Origin: Aphelenchoides besseyi
Lineage: Eukaryota; Nematoda; Chromadorea; Rhabditida; Aphelenchoididae
Length of the DNA stretch: 64,000 bases
Direction: 5' to 3'
Assembly: GCA_024699855.1 (NCBI GenBank)
Contig: JAMPIQ010000002.1
Location: 12,028,001-12,092,000, forward strand
The translations under genes were made by a program, and so were the position numbers. Numbering within the stretch: position 1 is the stretch's first letter; each line of letters opens with the position of its first letter. Shown here piece after piece: positions 25,201-37,000 of this stretch. The notes beneath the pieces were generated by a model that worked only from the letters and a program-made list of their open reading frames with translations, was not told the origin of the DNA and searched no databases.

Positions 25201-28200
25201 CCAAGTTGACCGTTAGCTACTTACGACAAGTTGTCAATCAAAAGCAATTGAAATCCGTTGTAGAAAACGAGAAGACAATTCGCTTAATTTAGAGTCGGAG
25301 CGTAGTAACCGGCTGAAGTTGAGGGTACCCGGCGGGTAAGCGTGAGCCTCCTTCCACAACGACACCGCCCACCAACTCGCCGTCGCAGCTCACGTCGTTT
25401 TTCTTCCACTTCCTCGACTCATTTTTTACGTCTTCTGAGATGTTCGGATATCGCAGAAGTGCGAGTAAAAAGTGGCGATTGGATGGCGATCGTTCTACAT
25501 ACGGACGCTCACTCGTAAGCCACATCAAGTGAGCGGCACCAACGCACAATAAGACGGCGGCCATCGCACTTCCTTTTCGTTTTATTCGACAATTATTGCG
25601 TCGATGAAAAGCGGTTTCACAGCTGGATCTCACCGGATATATCAGATCGCTTCGAAGTCAAACAAAAGGTTGTGATACCGTTGAATCGAAATCCCCAAAT
25701 AAACAGAAGGTTTTGAACTCACCAGTTGGACTTGCACATCGAATTCCCGGTTGGGCGGGATCAAGATCAATGTAACCGGACCGACATTGGCAAATCACTC
25801 CGTGAGTAGTGGCCACACATTGCGATGTTGTTGGCGGACAAGTTGAGGGATCGCAGTCACTGGATACTGTAACATTACAGTTGTTTTTTGTACAATTTTA
25901 ACGATTGTGTTTTTTGGAATCTACGTTTTGATCGCATTTCGAAACTCGCACAATGAAATCTTGAATGACAGAAAGGTCGTTTAGGTCACGTGTCGTTCAA
26001 TGGCGCTGAACGGATAGACTTTTGAATCCCGATCGGCGGATTACCGTTCCCGAGAGATTCGATTGAAGAGAAAAGCGATCAAATTGCGGGGGTCAATCGC
26101 GGACGTTGAATTCCGAAATCGAGTTGCTCTCCGTTCCACTGATAACCCGCTATTTTACGTGCGATTGTAAACATCGCTCTTCAACGCCGATGATCGACTA
26201 TGAACTTTCCGTTCGTGTTTGTTGCGAAATGTCTTCCTTCTGATGGAAGAATCCACGAATCTCGACGATTATGAGAACTTATGCGTGATTTCAAGTGGTT
26301 GTTTTGCACTGAAAAACACGGCAACCACAAAATCGCAACTGCAATTAATCACTTTGTTGCCCTTGAGTTGCAGCACGTGCGCGTCGACGTTTCAGTTTGA
26401 GCGCGCGAAGAAGAAAAATTGCAAAATTAAATGCCTCACTGATGCAGAAGACGATGCGCAACAGTCATCTCTTACAAAACGCCAACAAAATTGCACTTAC
26501 GCATCGAACAAACACGGCCTTGTTCTCGTACAAAGTCGGGCGATGTGTCCACGTAACCTGAATATCGAGTTGTTGTGTGAATGCAATTAACGAAGCTTTG
26601 TTTCAACTACTGCTTTTTTGTTTGTTTCATTACCTGGAGGACATTCACATCGATAGCCCTCGACGAGGTCGATGCACTTGGCATTCACGTCGCATGTGGT
26701 GTTTCCGGATTTGCATTGGTTGCCAACTAAATGAGTGGTTTTTGATTAATAGGTCATGAAGTCAACGTTCAATTAGCAGAAGAGGACATTGACTGTTACA
26801 GGATAATTTAATCAAAAGATGCATCAAAGCTAATTAAATTAGCCCAGTTCTCGAAACGATTTAGAACGGAGATTAATTTGAAATACGTGAAGTTTACATA
26901 ACCTTCCGAATTACCTTTCTGACATTTTCTGCCCGGTCTTAGGGCTCCCAACTCCGAAGTATCAACAAAATTCGGTCTACAACGACAAAAAAATCCGAGA
27001 GGTGTATCGAGACAAAAAGCATTTCGATCGCAGTCATTTTGCAATGGAGTGCGACATTCATTGACCACTAAAAGTTCGCATCAAATCAGTAACAACAACT
27101 GCACATTTTCTTATGATTTGTAGTGTTCAAGTACTTAAATTGCTTGCTTGAATTACTTACGCTTTTGACACTTGATTCCCGGTCTTGTGAATGGAGATGG
27201 CGAGATATCCAGATATCCCTCTGGACACAAACACTCATACGACCTTTCATTGTTCATACAAAGCGCATGCGGATCACAGTCGTGTTTCAAACAATGATTG
27301 ATTGGACCTGAAACCACTCTGTTGAATTTAGTTTCCGAATTCTGTTTCTTTCTGTTTTGTGTTTCCGACTAAAAGTCCCTGATCTTGTGTTTTCGAGAAA
27401 TTACCGCCACTACTATTCCCATTAATTCGGCTACTACTTTGCGCACATTTGCATCTGAAGATGCCATTCGTCGGGAGCGCAAAAATGTTTTGTCCTGCCC
27501 ACTAAAACCCGTTCAAGGACACCGCTTTTTTCACGTTCAAGAAACCAAAATGCGGATATTTTTTGCTAACCAATAGACGATGACTCATTTAAGATTACAT
27601 GCTTTACCTTCATCGTAGGAGCTGACGGAAAGGCCGTTGGAGTCAAGGTTTTGAGAAACTTTGACTCCACGAGCTTTTGGTCGTCGATTTTTTCGCTCAG
27701 CATGACTTGTTGGATTGACCTCGGTGTTGTTGCCATTGAAGAGTGTCGGATAAGCAGAAAAAATGTCATTCAACAAACGAGTACAGTTGCTTTCCGATTT
27801 CCCAAGGAAATGTGGCAACAAGCTGATCGGCAAACAGTGCGATGCTCCTGGAACTCGAAAGTAACCATATTGGCACAAACAATGTGGAACATCATTGACG
27901 ATCTGCAATGAATATTGAAAGCAGTGCAATGACTATCAAAAAAACTTACTATGCAAACCTCCGCATTGATAGTGGTGCAGTTGTTGTTTTCGTCCGAACA
28001 AAACGAGGTGGTGAAAGTGGTGTTCTGATCTTCTCGGCGATTACGAGCAGGCAATCCATCAACACAAACTATGTCCGAAATCAACAATTCGTCACTGGCA
28101 TCGCTGCAATCAGCTACGCCGTTTTTCGCTCGCTCTTCTGGTATGCACTCAGGAATACCGCAATGACATTGAAATTGATTCGTTGGACACGCTAAAATGT

Positions 28201-29048
28201 GATTGCTTAGATCCAGTGATTCTTCTATTCATTTTTTGGCCACATTTCTTAGACGATCAATGGCGTTAAGCTTCAGGTTGTTTGGCAAACAGTCAATGCG
28301 GTTCGCTTTGATTACTCATTCGGATATTCTTTGCAGTGCAGACGTCCATCAAACTGCGCATTTTCTGTTTACGGTAACCAAAAGCAAATATACGATGGTT
28401 GAATGTCAATTGTATCTCATTTTCGGTTTTTAAGTACGAGCTTTTAAATTGCCTTTTAAGTTCGGATTGCGTGGCAATAAAATCGAAGCGCTTGGATGGC
28501 TTGGTTTTAGTTGACAGAACCGGAAATCGTTTCAATAGTCCGATGACGCATTCGAAAAGGCGGCAAACTACTAACGAGTTGTTGTTGTGTGTGTTTACGC
28601 GTTCGCAGCGTAACTGACGGCGGATTTGCGCGAACTGCACCGGAAAGCGATTGATCGGACGGAATTAGCGACTCGAGCAGATAAACCACTGCACTTGAAC
28701 AGAAAACGAATCACGTAAAAACTTCGAGAACCAACAACGAAACTGTTCGTCTCCACAATGTAAAGGTCAGTTGGGTTATGAAATCGTCGTAGTTATCTAC
28801 TTCAAACCGTCTACTACAAAAGTAATTCTGCTCGCCGTTTCGAGGATATCTAAGAGGTTTTTGAATTGTTCAGCAAAACAAGGAAACACGGGGGTTCGCG
28901 CAAATGAACCAAAAGGGCAAAGAACTCATCCATCCACTAATCTGACTTGTAGACTCGCTTAAAAGAACTCACATTCAACACCAATAACAAACAGCGTACA
29001 GATGAAGCAGACGGACAATGACAAACCAACTGAGGAATTCAACAACAT
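13244..29048 (-). CDS. mup-4/mua-3: MUP-4/MUA-3 family EGF/vWFA/SEA transmembrane protein
   Basis: This family forms the apical link between epidermis, intermediate filaments and cuticle at nematode hemidesmosomes. I can follow 39 exons with consistent phase, about 3129 aa. First exon 29048-28973 (signal peptide, LSVCFICTLFVIGV); LDL-A module in 28191-27950; then roughly 38 EGF repeats, many ending PGRxC and many starting xNEC. vWFA domain (about 1018-1210) in exons 21172-20755, 20710-20523 and 20473-20063, with an intact MIDAS (DGSGS, TDG). Two SEA domains lie in the large exon 15988-14691. Final EGF, transmembrane helix and start of the tail: 14649-14394, 14348-14042. Cytoplasmic tail about 235 aa: 13998-13419 and 13375-13244, rich in S/T/E. 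Intron 14349-14393 is 45 nt and stop-free; removing it restores a canonical DVDEC EGF start. Size and the LDL-A module lean towards MUA-3, but I could not separate it from MUP-4. Confidence 0.88.
16372..18438 (-). repeat. Tandem duplication of an EGF exon block inside the large gene
   Basis: Exon 17140-16829 and exon 18438-18127 encode the same two EGF repeats with near-identical DNA. The following groups (16781-16697, 16655-16583, 16541-16406 and 17776-17692, 17650-17578, 17536-17401) match too, as do several introns between them. The unit is roughly 1-1.3 kb. Near-identity of intron sequence shows the duplication is recent or kept alike by gene conversion. Differences include the IDVCL/IDECS region and a longer intron (17777-18126) in one copy. 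Confidence 0.75.
22865..24286. other. Large intron of the EGF gene
   Basis: A 1422-nt intron between the exons ending 24287 and starting 22864. It holds a tRNA-like stretch (see 23790-23875) and several stop-interrupted frames. No supported gene on either strand. Confidence 0.5.
23790..23875 (+). other. tRNA-like sequence, probably a tRNA-derived relic
   Basis: The stretch has an A-box-like TAGTCCAGTGG and, about 40 nt later, a B-box-like GGTTCGAATCA. Acceptor and T stems do not pair well, so a functional tRNA is unlikely. A degenerate tRNA or the head of a SINE is the simpler reading. No copy of it was noticed elsewhere in the window. Confidence 0.3.
24440..25722. other. GC-richer large intron of the EGF gene
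   Basis: A 1283-nt intron. It is richer in G, C and CpG than its surroundings and carries overlapping long open frames on both strands (+24684-25055, -25633-25289). The minus-strand frame contains an ATG followed by a hydrophobic stretch. An internal promoter with an alternative first exon is conceivable but not demonstrated. Confidence 0.3.
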
Positions 29049-30037
29049 TAGAGCAAAAGACGGCAAATTAACATTTTTCTGATCTGAAAATCTGCCTGAT
29101 TATGATCGTGGATATGATCTAGCCACGGGTATTCCCAATTCCGATTATTCAAAACAAACAAATGACACGAACAAGAGCGAAAAACTTCAAAAAATCTAGA
29201 GGATGCGGAACAAGAAGATCTGCACGACGTCTAAGTTTGTAAATCTAGAACAGGCCGTCCAAGGACAAGGTGGTTATTGTACGGCGATTCGCATGGGCTC
29301 CGCACCGGGCGTCGAAAAAGGCATGATGGGCATTCACGGTAAATTCCGACAGAGCGAATGGGCGTGTGGATGAAAAGAAACCGCACACGTAGTTCACGCC
29401 CACTATTATTAACGCAGGTAACCGATTCGTCGTTAATTGTGGCGCATTGAACATGAACGGTTGTTGTTGAAAGTTTTGCAACAAAAGAGTTAAACTTAAA
29501 CAAACGAAGTCACTAATTCCTTACTTGGTTACAAGTCCAAAAATCAATGTTTAGACGAAATGATTTCGACTTCTCACTCACATCGAGTGACCGCAAACAA
29601 CGAGCTCGCAAGCATGCAATTAAAATTGATCGCATTCACACTCGTGAGTATTCATCCAAAAAATGATCGGAAAGCGGAAATTTGCCAACCAATCGCTCAC
29701 ACGTGGTTTACATTCGTAAGTGAACAGCACCCGTTTTCCTAATACTATTTATACACGCAGTAATCTAAGTGGTGGAAATCAACAGTAAGTTTGAGAATAG
29801 AACAGCGGCTATGTTGTCAATGAGTTCTAGTAGCGAGCACCGCGTGGATACTTGTTCGGCAACGCAAAACCACCACCGTTACCAATCTTCTCCAATGGCA
29901 AAGGCAGTTCACCGACGTGTGAATGGATTTCGCGACGAGTTGAGGGACGTGTTTTCTTTCGAATTTGTGGCAACAAATCTGGATCAATACGTGGACACAG
30001 CAGACGATAGGATGGAATCTGAAACCCTCGGTAATTG
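29049..30037. other. Intergenic, upstream of the EGF gene
   Basis: Should contain the promoter of the EGF gene. A minus-strand frame (29484-29245, about 79 aa with no upstream ATG in context) reads somewhat protein-like but has no recognisable family or splice support, so I do not call it a gene. Confidence 0.35.
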
Positions 30038-31369
30038 TCATTCAACAAACGAAACGCGCAGCACCGTAGTGTTGTATTCGTCGAGAAACAAACGTTGAGA
30101 CCGGACGTTTAACCATCGAGTATAATCATCGTCGAATCCACGCGGCAATTTGACAAATGGACGCGTAAATTCGCGAACCACACGATGAATAAAAATGTAT
30201 TGCATTGGAGTTTCGATTGCAAATGAACGAAATGAACGAAGATAATGAACGGAACGTTGAACTAAATGCTAAAGCACAAGTTGAGAGCTTCACGTTCGAT
30301 ATTCCTTACTCGGTATGAAGGGCCTTTCAGAAGACTCATAATGCACAGTTCAGAAGCCACCAAACAAGCCGATTGACTGATTCCCAGCTGATCAACAACA
30401 ACCACCGGACTAGCGGAGCGACGAGCAATTCGCAACAAATGCAACGGTGTTTGCAAATCGTCGCTGTTGTTCATATCGCCATGGAAAAGCTCGATTTTAC
30501 GCTAAAAACAAAGGCGATCAATTGTCTTTGAAAAGTCATTTTACCGCCTTCATCTCACTGTCCACAATGTTAACGAGATAATGTTGAAAATTGGGAACGG
30601 CGCATTTGCTTGACGTCTGAATTAAACGAACCGATAATCCTGAACCGCGAATCTCTTTGTTTGCGTTGCTGAAGTATTCGGTCACTTTTTCCCGTTCCCT
30701 CAACTTACTCCGACGGCCAAAAGCGAAAGTACTCATCAGTCGAATTGTCGAAGGAAAACAGAACAAAAACTTTGCCCACATTTTGTTCCCAAACCATTCG
30801 CCAAAAGTCAATCACCGTGTTCTTCATCGGTGCTTGAGTGAGAATAAACGAATTAAACAGTGGACTTCCGTGAATTTTGTTAGCGTGAATGAAGTCCTTG
30901 CCATTGTCCGCGTTCGACAAACAAACTCGACTATCATCTCGACATTTGACGCCTACAATCATTTGTATGTCAGTTGTGGACTAAAACGTACGTTTATTTC
31001 GAACTTTGTCCAAATTCTCGTCAAAAGCTTCGTGTGTAAACGCGATGTGGTTCACTTGATTGTCGATGATCTCAAATCGTCGTTCCACTCCGCCCATAAT
31101 TGTTGAGGTGAACACTTGTTTCCGCGCTGGTCCGAAGATACGTTTACCCAAGTGAATGTTGTTGTAATCTAAACAAGAAGCTTCAAAACCTATCACGAGA
31201 ACTCACATTGTCCATGAACTCGAATGCGATCTTTGTCCAACTCCAACTGCCGATTGAATTCAACGAAACGATTTACAATCGAACGAAAATTAAAATGAGC
31301 ATGGAAAAACTGTTGAATTTCCATGGAAGTGTCGTCAACAAATTCGTCGATGAGGCCGTTCATCGTCAT
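30038..31369 (-). CDS. PTP-like protein with dead active site
   Basis: Six exons: 31369-31207, 31168-30992, 30952-30709, 30668-30545, 30501-30310, 30268-30038; 376 aa, the usual length of the large nematode single-domain tyrosine phosphatase family. Fold markers are present: NKR and DDSRVCL, DFIHANKI, FILTQAPMKNTVIDFWRMVWEQN, and the C-terminal QYIFIHR...REF helix. The P-loop reads PVVVVDQLGISQSA instead of HCSxGxGR[ST]G: the catalytic Cys is Asp (about residue 273) and the phosphate-binding Arg is Gln. The WPD loop is also lost (FHGDMNN). It should therefore fold but not dephosphorylate, and may bind phosphoprotein or act as a scaffold. The start at 31369 is 13 nt behind a TTTCAG acceptor; extension upstream meets a stop, so trans-splicing is likely. 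Confidence 0.82.
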
Positions 31370-31725
31370 TTCGCTCTTTTATCTGAAATCAACACTCATT
31401 TCAAAGTTCGAATCTTTAGCTTGCGTATAAGCAACAGAGATTACTGTAGAGATTTATGGCACGAAAAACAAAGTAAATGTGATAAGGTTAACAAAACATC
31501 TTCCAATTGAATGTGCACCCGGAAATCTCTGCCGAAGATCAGTTCGATTGGTCGAAAGACGATTCGATCGACAGTTTTGATTGTTTGGACGATCGAGAGA
31601 TCTCTTACTCGAATGCAACAAATGACGCAGCAAAAGATGACCGATAGGAGTTGAGCGCTATTTTTGCAGAGTTGTTTTCGTTTTATCATTAAGATAAACA
31701 TACTTTTATTTTCTTTGTTGTAGTC
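31370..31725. other. Head-to-head promoter region of PTP-like gene and coq-8
   Basis: A 356-nt gap between divergent genes. The + strand has an acidic open stretch (about 31500-31648) and the - strand a frame with a hydrophobic start (31701-31441). Neither has a complete start, splice and stop arrangement, so no gene is called. A shared promoter is expected. Confidence 0.35.
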
Positions 31726-33880
31726 ATGTCTTTGCCAAAAAAGTTTCTCGTATTAGTCAAAACGTTAAAGTTACTGTCGGAAAGTCAACTCGGCTATGAA
31801 GGTCGTAAATTGGGAGAAAAGTTCTCACAAAACGCTTTGAGAACGTTGGTCGCTGCCGGTCCTGTACATCGACCGTTCGACAATGAAGACATGGGATTGA
31901 GTCCAGGAATGTAGGTTAGTTTTCGACCAATTTTTGAGATTTTGTAATTGAATTTGCAGCAGTCCGCATTCAAGTCCATTGGCTTCAGCGACTGCCAATG
32001 GAGCGTCGAAATCGGATTACAAAGGTAACCAATTGGACACTTAGAGCGATTTCATTCGTTGCGTTCAGAACTGCCGAATTTGGACGGATTAAGTCGTGAA
32101 GAGCGCAACTACTTGATCAAGGCCGCACGATCAGTTGGTGTCGTTTACTCGAATCCAAATCACAAAACGATACCACAGCAACCAAATTTGATTCGCGACC
32201 AAAAGATCTACAATCCATCGCTTCCTGAGGTTTGTTTGTAATTTCATTTTATATCATAAATTTACAGAATTACAAAATAAACGCCGACATTTCGTTGAAC
32301 AAAAAGTTGGAAGATAGTCGTGAACGACGAGTTCCGAGCTCTCGAATCAGTCGTCTAGCAAACTTTGGAATGTTGGCTGTTGGCCTCGGATCAGGAGCAG
32401 CAGCTGAAGCAACTCGTAGAGTTTTTGGTTCTCAGACCAGTGATACAAGTGCTTTTGTGACACCAGCAAATGCTGAGCGAATCGTTAATACTCTTTGTCG
32501 TGTGCGTGGTGCCGCGTTGAAGATTGGACAAATGCTTTCACTCCAAGGTTATTACAATCTTAAACATATAGTGTTTACAAGTTGAAAGTTCAGACGAATC
32601 TCTTGTTCCGCCATACTTGTTGCAGATTTTTGAACGTGTTCGTCAAGGTGCGGATTTCATGCCTTACTCACAGGTGGACTCTCAAATGAGTAGCGAGTTT
32701 GGATCGGATTGGCGATCGATGTTTGCCGACTTCGAAGAACGACCGTTTGCTGCTGCATCGATTGGACAAGTAATTCTAAACTTTCTCAACAAATTACTTC
32801 GGTTTTTAGGTTCATCGAGCACGATCTCTTGATGGTACGGCACTTGCCGTTAAAGTTCAGTATCCGGGCGTCGCATCGGGAATTGATGCCGATATCGACA
32901 ATTTGATATCGATTCTGAATGTTTCTGGTCTTTTACCTAAAGGAATGTTCATTCCCGAATTTGTCACGGTAATCAATATCCTTACAACAAACTTCATTAT
33001 TTAATTTGTAGGTTGCACGTCGAGAGCTGAAGGCAGAGTGTGATTACGAATTAGAAGCTCGTTCAATGATGCATTTTCGTGAAATCTTAAACGATGATCC
33101 TCATTTTTATGTTCCGGGTGTGTTTCCAAATTTATCTTCGAAGTGTGTTCTGACTACCGAGTTCATCAACGGAAAGCCACTGGACAAATGCGTTGAAGAA
33201 CCGCAAACCGTTCGAGATTACATTGCCGCGAAATTCATTGAGCTGTGTCTTAATGAGTTGTTCGTGTGGAACTTCATGCAGGTTGGCGCACATCAAATCA
33301 TTCGATGTGTTTATATCGATGTTTAGACCGATCCGAATTGGTCGAATTTCTTTTTCGGAATGCATCCGGTTACTAACAAACCGAAACTCATTCTCTTGGA
33401 CTTTGGAGCTTCACGATCTTACTCCAAGAAATTTGCCGACTTGTATATGCGAATCTTGAAAGCGGCATACGATGGTGATCGAGAAACAATGTTAAAGTAT
33501 TCACGAAAGATTGGTTTCCTTACCGGCTACGAATCAAAGGTAATGGAAGACGCACACTGTGATTCGATTTCCATTCTGGGAGAAACCTTGGCGTCGAAGG
33601 AACCTTACGATTTCAGTAAACAGGTTACTTGTGTTTTGCTGTATTGTATTAGAAGATATGTTTGTAGGATGTGACTCAACGTATTCACAAGTTAATTCCA
33701 ATCATGTTGGAGCATCGTTTGAGTGCACCACCCGAAGAAGTCTATTCGTTGCATCGTAAGCTCTCCGGTGCCTATTTGCTGGCTACAAAGTTGAAAGCGG
33801 TAGTTTCGTGTGGTCCAATCTTCATCGATATTTATAATCAATACAAATTTGATCCCGAGAATGTGAACGAAAAATCTTAG
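31726..33880 (+). CDS. coq-8: COQ8/ADCK3 atypical kinase for ubiquinone biosynthesis
   Basis: COQ8 is a mitochondrial UbiB-family kinase-like ATPase that supports the coenzyme Q biosynthetic complex. Nine exons: 31726-31910, 31960-32024, 32069-32229, 32268-32547, 32594-32769, 32810-32968, 33012-33281, 33327-33623, 33668-33880; 601 aa. UbiB marks are visible in order: the KxGQ motif (KIGQMLSLQ, about 222), the alanine-rich loop ([12 protein letters not shown]), the nucleotide-site lysine (LAVKVQYPG), the ExD-like [12 protein letters not shown], and the DFG equivalent LDFGASR. A hydrophobic glycine/alanine segment ([14 protein letters not shown]) precedes KxGQ, as in ADCK3. A poly(A) signal at 33910-33915 and the next gene 147 nt downstream on the same strand suggest an operon with the mitochondrial RNA polymerase. 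Confidence 0.93.
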
Positions 33881-33909
33881 GTCTTTTGTTGAGTTTGTTT
33901 GTTAATTGC

Positions 33910-33915
33910 AATAAA
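33910..33915 (+). terminator. Candidate poly(A) signal of coq-8
   Basis: AATAAA 30 nt after the coq-8 stop codon and about 110 nt before the next start codon on the same strand, a spacing typical of internal processing in nematode operons. Confidence 0.5.
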
Positions 33916-34027
33916 CCATAGGAGTACGTATCTTTTGTTGTTCTTGATAATGCCACAGTCTGTTTGTTCGAAAAGGTCTATTACTTTGTCATTGTATAAA
34001 AAATTTGTTCAGTGTTTCTTGAAGGTA

Positions 34028-37000
34028 ATGTTGAAAAGTCGTGGGTTTCATCTTCAGTTCTGTTCGTTATGTCGACTCTCTGTCTTTCAATCTCAACGTT
34101 TGGCATCAAGTGCTCTTGCTGTAGCAGAACGCAAACCTAAACGAGCCAGAAAATCAAAATCTACGGGAACAGCGTGGCAGAAGAAAGTTGCTCTTCAATT
34201 GAACAAAGAAATGATTTCGGAAAATCGACGTTATTCGGTGGAAAAACAAAGGAAATTGGACGAAGTTAAGATCGCATGGTGAGTATTGTTAGGATTATTT
34301 TCGAGATATTGTCTTTCAGTTTTATTCGTTACGGTCGTTCTCAACAGTTGCTTCAGCATTTAAGTCAAAGAGCCAAAGTTCTAACCGGCCGGAATGCATT
34401 TCTGTACAACGAAGTCTGTTGGTTGTTCGAAAAATTCTGTTGGAACATTTCAGTTGCAGATATTTTTGGTCACTTTGAAATCGGCAGCCGATTTTCTCGC
34501 CTGGAAAGTGAGGGATGAACAGTGGCTCAGCTCAAGAGAATGCACTTCGTTCATTTCGAATTTCATGGAACTTCTGGCGAGCATTCCGTTAGTCACACAG
34601 AATGTTGTCCTGATGTATGCCTTTTGTTTATTGAAATTGGAAGAATACCAGGAACGAGCAAAAATCGAGAGACTATCCGAAACCGCCACTTTGCTCGATG
34701 AGCTAAATCAACGCCCAGAACTTACGGTAAACGAAAAGTTCCTTTCTTCAACGTCTTGTTTAGGACGTGAGAACAAATTTTCGCCAAGATCGACTGCTTC
34801 TCAGCGATGAAGACTTCAAAAAAGTTCTCAGACATTTCAATTGGGATGCTCGTTCGACAATTGACATGCCATATTTGGGTTATGACGAAAGTTTGACATT
34901 GGTTCATGAGTTGCTTGAACCCTGTTCTTCGTCTTTGTATCGTGGCTCACCGTTCAGTATACCCGGATTAGACAAAGCGAAGTGTATGAAGCTGTTTCGT
35001 GCTGAAGTGGCAAACGAGCAGCAGTTTTGCATCGCTGTAAAAAACCACTCACGTCATTCCGATGAGAAACCGATGGAAAAAATGATTGTCGATTGGAAGT
35101 GGAAAGACGCGATCGGGACCACGTTTACGAGTATGAGAGAAAAGATCGGAAATGTTGATGGCAATCATTTCGCTCGGTACTCTATAATCGTTTTGGTTTT
35201 TAGTTAAACTTTACCTTGCCGGTTTGGAGGTTTCGAAAGTTGCTCAGGCGTTGTTGGAGTGTGTGATTTCTGCTCTGTGTCAAGGACGTCATTTGATTAC
35301 TGTGCCTGAGCTGCGCCATGATATGACTCGTGCGATCTTAGTGCTCTCACATCGCGAGTTCATTCAAACGAGTATGGCAAACAGTCGAGAGGTGAATGCG
35401 TGTTGTTAAAATTATCCAACGGACAGTTTCAGCTTTTCGAAAATGTTTGTGCCGAGTATTTCCGATATTTTGAAGAAGAGCGTTTAGCTCGAATTTACAC
35501 TTGTCGTGAGTGGTGGTTTTTGTGCGCCCGGAAATTTCGATTGAATCCGGAATTCGAACTACCGTTCTCAAACTTTACGCTCAATGTAACAGAGGAAGTT
35601 CGTTAACTGATCGCTTGTGTTTCAATAGTTTGTTCGATTTCAGCTCGGCTCTTTTCTGATGGATGTGGTGATGAATGCGTGCAAAGTTCCACAGAACAAG
35701 CTTACTAGTCAGTTATCTGCATGACAATCGACTCAGCGATTACGTTTTAGAACAAGCACCGCAAAAGGCATTCACTTATCGTAATGTTGGCACCGAAGAA
35801 ATGTCGGCTATAATGGATGGTGACGAGAAGAAAATCTTGTTGAACAAGATGATACAATTGCACCCGAGTTTAGTCAACTACATAAACGAACATCAATTTG
35901 AAAAACTTCTTTTCCCTTCGCATACGCTACCAATGACGGTTGGGTGTCACGTACTTCTTATTTAATGCTTTAATTTAGTTGCCACCACGACCGTGGTTGG
36001 ATGCTGGAACCTGTGGTCCGCAGTATACCCGAAGTACTGAAGTATTACGGAACTTGTACGATTTTCCCGAACGTAATGTAAACGTGGAGATGCGCAAAAG
36101 ACTGAAAACACCGTAAGTGAAGTTGAGCGAATACAAGATGAAGGTATTGAAGTTTAGAGTTCAAGCCCGTCCAGTTTTTGATGCGTTAAACGATTTGGGT
36201 ATAACCCCGTGGATCGTCAACAAAGCAATGTTAAAAGAGTTGATTCATGCATTTGATTTGTCAAAAAATGTGAAGAAATTCGATTTACTGCAAAAGTTGA
36301 CGATTCCAATGCATCGTGATACAATTCATGTTCCAACTCAAGAAGAATACTTTGGGATTAGAAAACGTGTTGCCGATATTGAAACATCCCACTGGTTTGA
36401 GTTTTCACGTAAACAATACGAAAGTACCAAACAACGGTATTTCGTTTATTTGAGACTCGAAATTCTTGATTACTTAGGAACGAGAGCAATTCGTTGTGGT
36501 GTTGGTTAATGTATCGAATTGTGTTGGCTCATCACTTTCAAAACGACATTCTCTTCTTTCCGCATAACATGGATTTTCGTGGACGTGTTTATCCGATTTC
36601 ACCACATCTGAACCACATGGGCGACGACATCAATCGTTGTCTTCTTAAATTTGCGCGTGGTAACGACAAGCTCAAACAAACATAATAGCTATAAGGTTTT
36701 TAGGTAAAAAACTAGGAAAAGACGGTCTTAAATGGCTGAAATTACATTGTGTCAATTTGACCGGGATTATGAAGCGAAGTTCAATTCACGATCGACTCGT
36801 ATTTGCCGACGAAATCTTACCGAAAATTCTTGAGTCTGCAAACTATCCGTGGGCAGAGAACAGTTGGTGGATGGAATCAGATGAGCCGTGGCAAACTTTG
36901 TCGGCGTGCATTGAAATCCGTGATGCACTGCAATCGGGTTCCGAGCCCGCCGAGTTTGTTAGTCATTTGCCAATTCATCAAGATGGCTCCTGTAATGGAC

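Noticed and set aside
31208..31510. 100-codon + strand frame antisense to the PTP-like first exon
   Set aside because: Lies exactly opposite a well-supported exon, with no splice support of its own.
31441..31701. Minus-strand frame with a hydrophobic start upstream of the PTP-like gene
   Set aside because: Joining it to the next exon meets a stop in the required phase; the opposite strand reads as better coding sequence. Neither could be completed.
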